From an uncultured Verrucomicrobiota bacterium (lineage in GTDB: Bacteria; Verrucomicrobiota; Kiritimatiellia; RFP12; UBA1067), in contig CAMOHV010000061.1 of the NCBI GenBank assembly GCA_946615275.1, forward strand, positions 1 through 6,774: a DNA stretch of 6,774 nt, in the 5' to 3' direction. Every line of letters begins with the position of its first letter. The first letter of the stretch is position 1. Below are positions 4,322 to 6,774 of the stretch, in pieces. Made by a program: the position numbers and the translations under genes. Below the pieces are notes generated by a model that made no database searches, was not told the DNA's origin, and worked only from the letters and a program-made list of their open reading frames with translations.

Positions 4322-6058
4322 ATGAGGATGTTGTCCACGTTCGCGGCGGTGTGCGCCGCGCTTGCGGCTGGCGCGATGGAGAGGATAAGCCTCGACGGCC
4401 TTTGGGATTTCAGGTTCGAGAATGGGCGGCAGCTGGAGGACGTCGCGATGCCGGGCTTCGCGCCCGACGACAAGATGACGGTGCCTGGATGCTGGAACGC
4501 GATGTCGCACTGGTTCAACCAGCGCGGCACGGGGCTCTACCGGCGCACGTTCACGCTCGCGCGGGACGTGGCCGGCGCGCGCCTCGTTGTCGACGGCTGC
4601 GGGCTTCGCTCGCGCTACTGGATCGACGGGCGCGAGATCGGGACGAGCGTTCTGCCGTGGTCGAAGTTCGACTTCGCCACGGGCCCGCTCTCCGCCGGCG
4701 AGCATGTGGTCGAGGCCGCCGTGGACTCCGTGGTGGACAACACGAAGCTGAAGCTCTTCTGGGATTTCTACGACTTCTATCCCTATGGCGGATTCCACCA
4801 CGGCGTGTGGCTCGAGACGCGCGAGGGCGCGGCGGAGCTGCGGCGCGTGGTGGTGCGCACGCGCGACTGGAGGACGGGGCGCGTGGAGCTCGAGGCGGAG
4901 TTCGACGGCGAAGGCGCGCCCGCAGACTTCACGGCGTCCGTCTCGTTCGACGGCGGAGCGCCGCGCAAGGTCGGGTTCGCTTCGCGGCGCGCCGCGATGG
5001 AGGTGCCGGGCTTCAAGCTGTGGAGCCCGTCGGCGCCGAACCTGCACAAGGTGCGCGTGGACGCGGGCGCGTCGCTCGGCGGCGCCGAGGCGCGTTTCGG
5101 CGTGAGGCAGGTGGGGACGGCCGGCGGGCGCATCACGCTCAACGGAAAGCCCATATACCTGAAGGGCGTGAACAGGCACGAGTCGCACTACGAGTTCGGA
5201 TGCTCGTCGCCGATCCAGCTCATGTACGAGGACGTGAGGAACCTCAAGGACCTCGGCGGCAACTTCATACGCGGCAGCCACTACGCGCAGTGCGGGCAGT
5301 TCCTCGACCTCTGCGACGAGATGGGCGTGCTTGTCTGGGAGGAGTCGCTCGGATGGGGCAACACGCCGAAGCAGCTGAAGGATCCGGAGTTCTGCGACCT
5401 GCAGGAGAGGGAGACGCGGCTCATGGTGCGCAACTCCATCAACCACCCGTGCGTGATAGTGAGCGCGTTCCTCAACGAGCCACATTCGCAGACCCCGGCG
5501 TGCACGTCGCTCGTCTCGCGCCTCGTGCGCGCCATCAAGGAGGAGGACTCCGGGCATCTCGTCACGTTCGCGTGCAGCCACACCGACAACTGCATCTCGC
5601 ACGCGGAGACCGACATCATAGCCTACAACACCTATCCCTGCTGGTACAACGACGAGCTCGCCACCGGCTCCCCCGAGGAGATGCGCGCGAACATCCGCCG
5701 CTGCCACGAGAGGATAGTGAAGTACTTCCGCGGGCTCTACAAGGACGACCGGCCGATCATAGTTAGCGAGACCGGCGTGAAGGCCGACTACGGCGTGCGC
5801 GACCCGCGCGGGCGAGCGCAGTACACCGAGGACTTCCAGGCCGAGTACACGCGCATCATGCTGGAGGAGATATTCGCCAACAAGGACATATCCGGCATCG
5901 CCATCTGGCAGTTCACGGACTGCAAGACGTACACGCGCACGCGCGGGATGAGGAACCGCTCCTACGGCGTGAACACCGGAGGGCTCTACGATCTCTACCG
6001 GCGCCCCAAGATGTCCGTTGAGGAGGTGCGCCGCCTCTACACGGCGAAGGAGGAATAG
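4322..6058 (+). CDS. Exported glycoside hydrolase family 2 enzyme (beta-glucuronidase/beta-galactosidase-like)
   Basis: This 578-residue retaining glycosidase is probably exported. It opens with a short signal peptide (MRMLSTFAAVCAALAAGA, likely cleaved after AGA). The GH2 sugar-binding domain runs from about residue 20 (SLDGLWDFRF) to about 165 (YGGFHHGVWLE), followed by an Ig-like sandwich to about 265. The TIM barrel starts near Ile271 (ITLNGKPIYLKGVNRHE). The acid/base is Glu386 in FLNEPHS and the nucleophile Glu483 in IIVSETG. Tyr438, Trp441 and Tyr442 in NTYPCWY match the N-x-Y-x-x-W-Y segment of beta-glucuronidases. However, the N-x-K motif that holds the uronate carboxylate reads Asn551-Thr-Gly553, so the lysine is missing and the substrate may not be a glucuronide. 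The length is close to E. coli beta-glucuronidase (603). ATG 4322 is chosen because AGGAGA (4308-4313) sits eight bases before it. A longer frame upstream overlaps the terminator and is unlikely. Confidence 0.93.
   Translation: MRMLSTFAAVCAALAAGAMERISLDGLWDFRFENGRQLEDVAMPGFAPDDKMTVPGCWNAMSHWFNQRGTGLYRRTFTLARDVAGARLVVDGCGLRSRYWIDGREIGTSVLPWSKFDFATGPLSAGEHVVEAAVDSVVDNTKLKLFWDFYDFYPYGGFHHGVWLETREGAAELRRVVVRTRDWRTGRVELEAEFDGEGAPADFTASVSFDGGAPRKVGFASRRAAMEVPGFKLWSPSAPNLHKVRVDAGASLGGAEARFGVRQVGTAGGRITLNGKPIYLKGVNRHESHYEFGCSSPIQLMYEDVRNLKDLGGNFIRGSHYAQCGQFLDLCDEMGVLVWEESLGWGNTPKQLKDPEFCDLQERETRLMVRNSINHPCVIVSAFLNEPHSQTPACTSLVSRLVRAIKEEDSGHLVTFACSHTDNCISHAETDIIAYNTYPCWYNDELATGSPEEMRANIRRCHERIVKYFRGLYKDDRPIIVSETGVKADYGVRDPRGRAQYTEDFQAEYTRIMLEEIFANKDISGIAIWQFTDCKTYTRTRGMRNRSYGVNTGGLYDLYRRPKMSVEEVRRLYTAKEE
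6047..6053 (+). promoter_or_regulatory. Strong ribosome binding site of deoC inside the end of the GH2 gene
   Basis: AAGGAGG (6047-6053) lies eight bases before the deoC ATG at 6062 and within the last codons of the GH2 gene, whose TAG is at 6056-6058. This near-perfect site decides the deoC start over a second ATG at 6071 and implies translational coupling. Confidence 0.85.
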
Positions 6059-6061
6059 GAG

Positions 6062-6774
6062 ATGAAGGCGATGACCGATCCAGAGAAGCTTACGGCCGCG
6101 GAGTTCGCGCGCTTTTTCGACCACACGTTCCTCAAGGCCGCCGGCGAGCCCGACGCGGTGCGCAGGCTTTGCCGCGAGGCGAAAAGGTTCTGCTTCGCCT
6201 CGGTGTGCGTGAACCCATGCGAGGTGCTCCACGCCGCGAAGCTTCTCGAGGGCTCCGGCGTGAAGGTGTGCACGGTGATCGGCTTCCCGCTCGGGCAGAA
6301 CACGGAGATGATGAAGTTCATCGAGGCGACGGGCGCTGTGGGCCACGGCGCGGAGGAGCTGGACTTCGTCGTGAACGTGCGCCGGCTGAAGGAGGCCGCG
6401 CGCGGCGTGAAGACCGCGCTCCGGGCGCTCAAGGCCGAGCTGGGCGCGTGCGTCGCGGCGGCAGGCAGGCCATTCTCGGCGGACGGCGGCGGGAGCGGCA
6501 AGATCGTGACCAAGCTGATAATCGAGTGCTGCTATCTCACGGACGACGAGAAGCGGTTCGCCTGCGGCGTCGCGAAGGATGCCGGATTCGACTTCGTGAA
6601 GACGTCCACCGGCTTCGGCACGGGCGGCGCCACCGAGGCGGACGTGCGTCTCATGCGCGAGGCCGTGGGCCCGAAGATGGGCGTCAAGGCGGCGGGGGGC
6701 ATACGCACTCTCGCGGACGCCTTCGCGATGATCCGCGCCGGCGCCACGCGCCTCGGCTCCAGCGCCAGCGTCTC
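6062..6774 (+). CDS. deoC: Deoxyribose-phosphate aldolase, 3'-truncated by the window edge
   Basis: DeoC is a cytosolic class I aldolase that splits 2-deoxyribose-5-phosphate into glyceraldehyde-3-phosphate and acetaldehyde in deoxynucleoside breakdown. The 237 complete codons cover nearly the whole TIM barrel. FDHTFLK opens the barrel, ASVCVNP and VCTVIGFPLGQN follow, and Asp101 lies in ELDFVVNV. Lys180, in DFVKTSTGFGTGGAT, is the Schiff-base lysine. Lys209, in GVKAAGGIRT, is the second active-site lysine. RLGSSASV ends the visible part; about 15-20 residues and the stop lie beyond the edge. The sequence resembles the Thermotoga-type short DeoC rather than the E. coli form. Residues 129-146 (bases 6446-6499, ending ADGGGSG) look like an extra Gly/Ala-rich loop before the KIVTKLIIE strand. 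It follows the GH2 gene by three bases. A direct metabolic link between the two is not obvious. Confidence 0.97.
   Translation, partial: MKAMTDPEKLTAAEFARFFDHTFLKAAGEPDAVRRLCREAKRFCFASVCVNPCEVLHAAKLLEGSGVKVCTVIGFPLGQNTEMMKFIEATGAVGHGAEELDFVVNVRRLKEAARGVKTALRALKAELGACVAAAGRPFSADGGGSGKIVTKLIIECCYLTDDEKRFACGVAKDAGFDFVKTSTGFGTGGATEADVRLMREAVGPKMGVKAAGGIRTLADAFAMIRAGATRLGSSASV

Noticed and set aside
4270..5766. 498-residue open frame on the plus strand overlapping the GH2 gene
   Set aside because: It is an arginine-rich frame shadow starting inside the terminator hairpin, with no ribosome site and no recognisable domain.
4184..6346. 720-residue open frame on the minus strand
   Set aside because: It lies antisense to the GH2 gene and deoC, is very rich in Arg, His, Ala and Val, shows no motif, and arises from the codon bias of a GC-rich gene. 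The plus-strand genes have clear motifs and ribosome sites.

Overview
The window is high-GC DNA with dense genes all on the + strand, and it comes from a bacterial chromosome. It carries core genes (plsY, an HU-family gene, deoC), exported carbohydrate-related proteins (a DUF4861-type protein and a GH2 glycosidase) and a Gfo/Idh/MocA oxidoreductase. That mix, and the HU style with its GLGKLVK and ARTGRNPATGE segments, resembles sugar-degrading members of the Planctomycetes-Verrucomicrobia-Chlamydiae group, such as Kiritimatiellota, Lentisphaerota or Verrucomicrobiota. This placement is inference from protein style only; no rRNA or other taxonomic marker is present.

Left block (1-3758): five genes in one direction with short gaps. 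They are the C-terminal part of a Gfo/Idh/MocA oxidoreductase cut by the window edge, an exported DUF4861-like protein, a 320-residue cytosolic protein of uncertain family, plsY (acyl-phosphate:glycerol-3-phosphate acyltransferase, first step of phospholipid synthesis) and a small three-helix membrane protein of unknown function. The spacing (48, 6, 27 and 25 bases) fits one transcript, although the functions are mixed. Two or three of the gaps contain short C/T-rich heptamer-like repeats.

Middle block (3759-4290): a self-contained HU-family transcription unit. It has an AT-rich upstream region, a sigma70-like promoter with 17-base spacing, a short leader that can fold in two exclusive ways (one covers the ribosome binding site), the HU gene, and a strong intrinsic terminator.

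Right block (4291-6774): an exported GH2 glycosidase, related in its active-site motifs to beta-glucuronidases but lacking the usual uronate-binding lysine, followed three bases later by deoC (deoxyribose-phosphate aldolase), which runs off the right edge. The two genes are probably translationally coupled. No recognisable promoter lies between the HU terminator and the GH2 start.

I see no CRISPR array, tRNA, rRNA, transposase, integrase or phage gene. No clear novel system stands out. The most interesting leads are the heptamer repeats in the gaps, the altered uronate motif in the GH2 enzyme, the switch-like HU leader and the two uncharacterised proteins around plsY.
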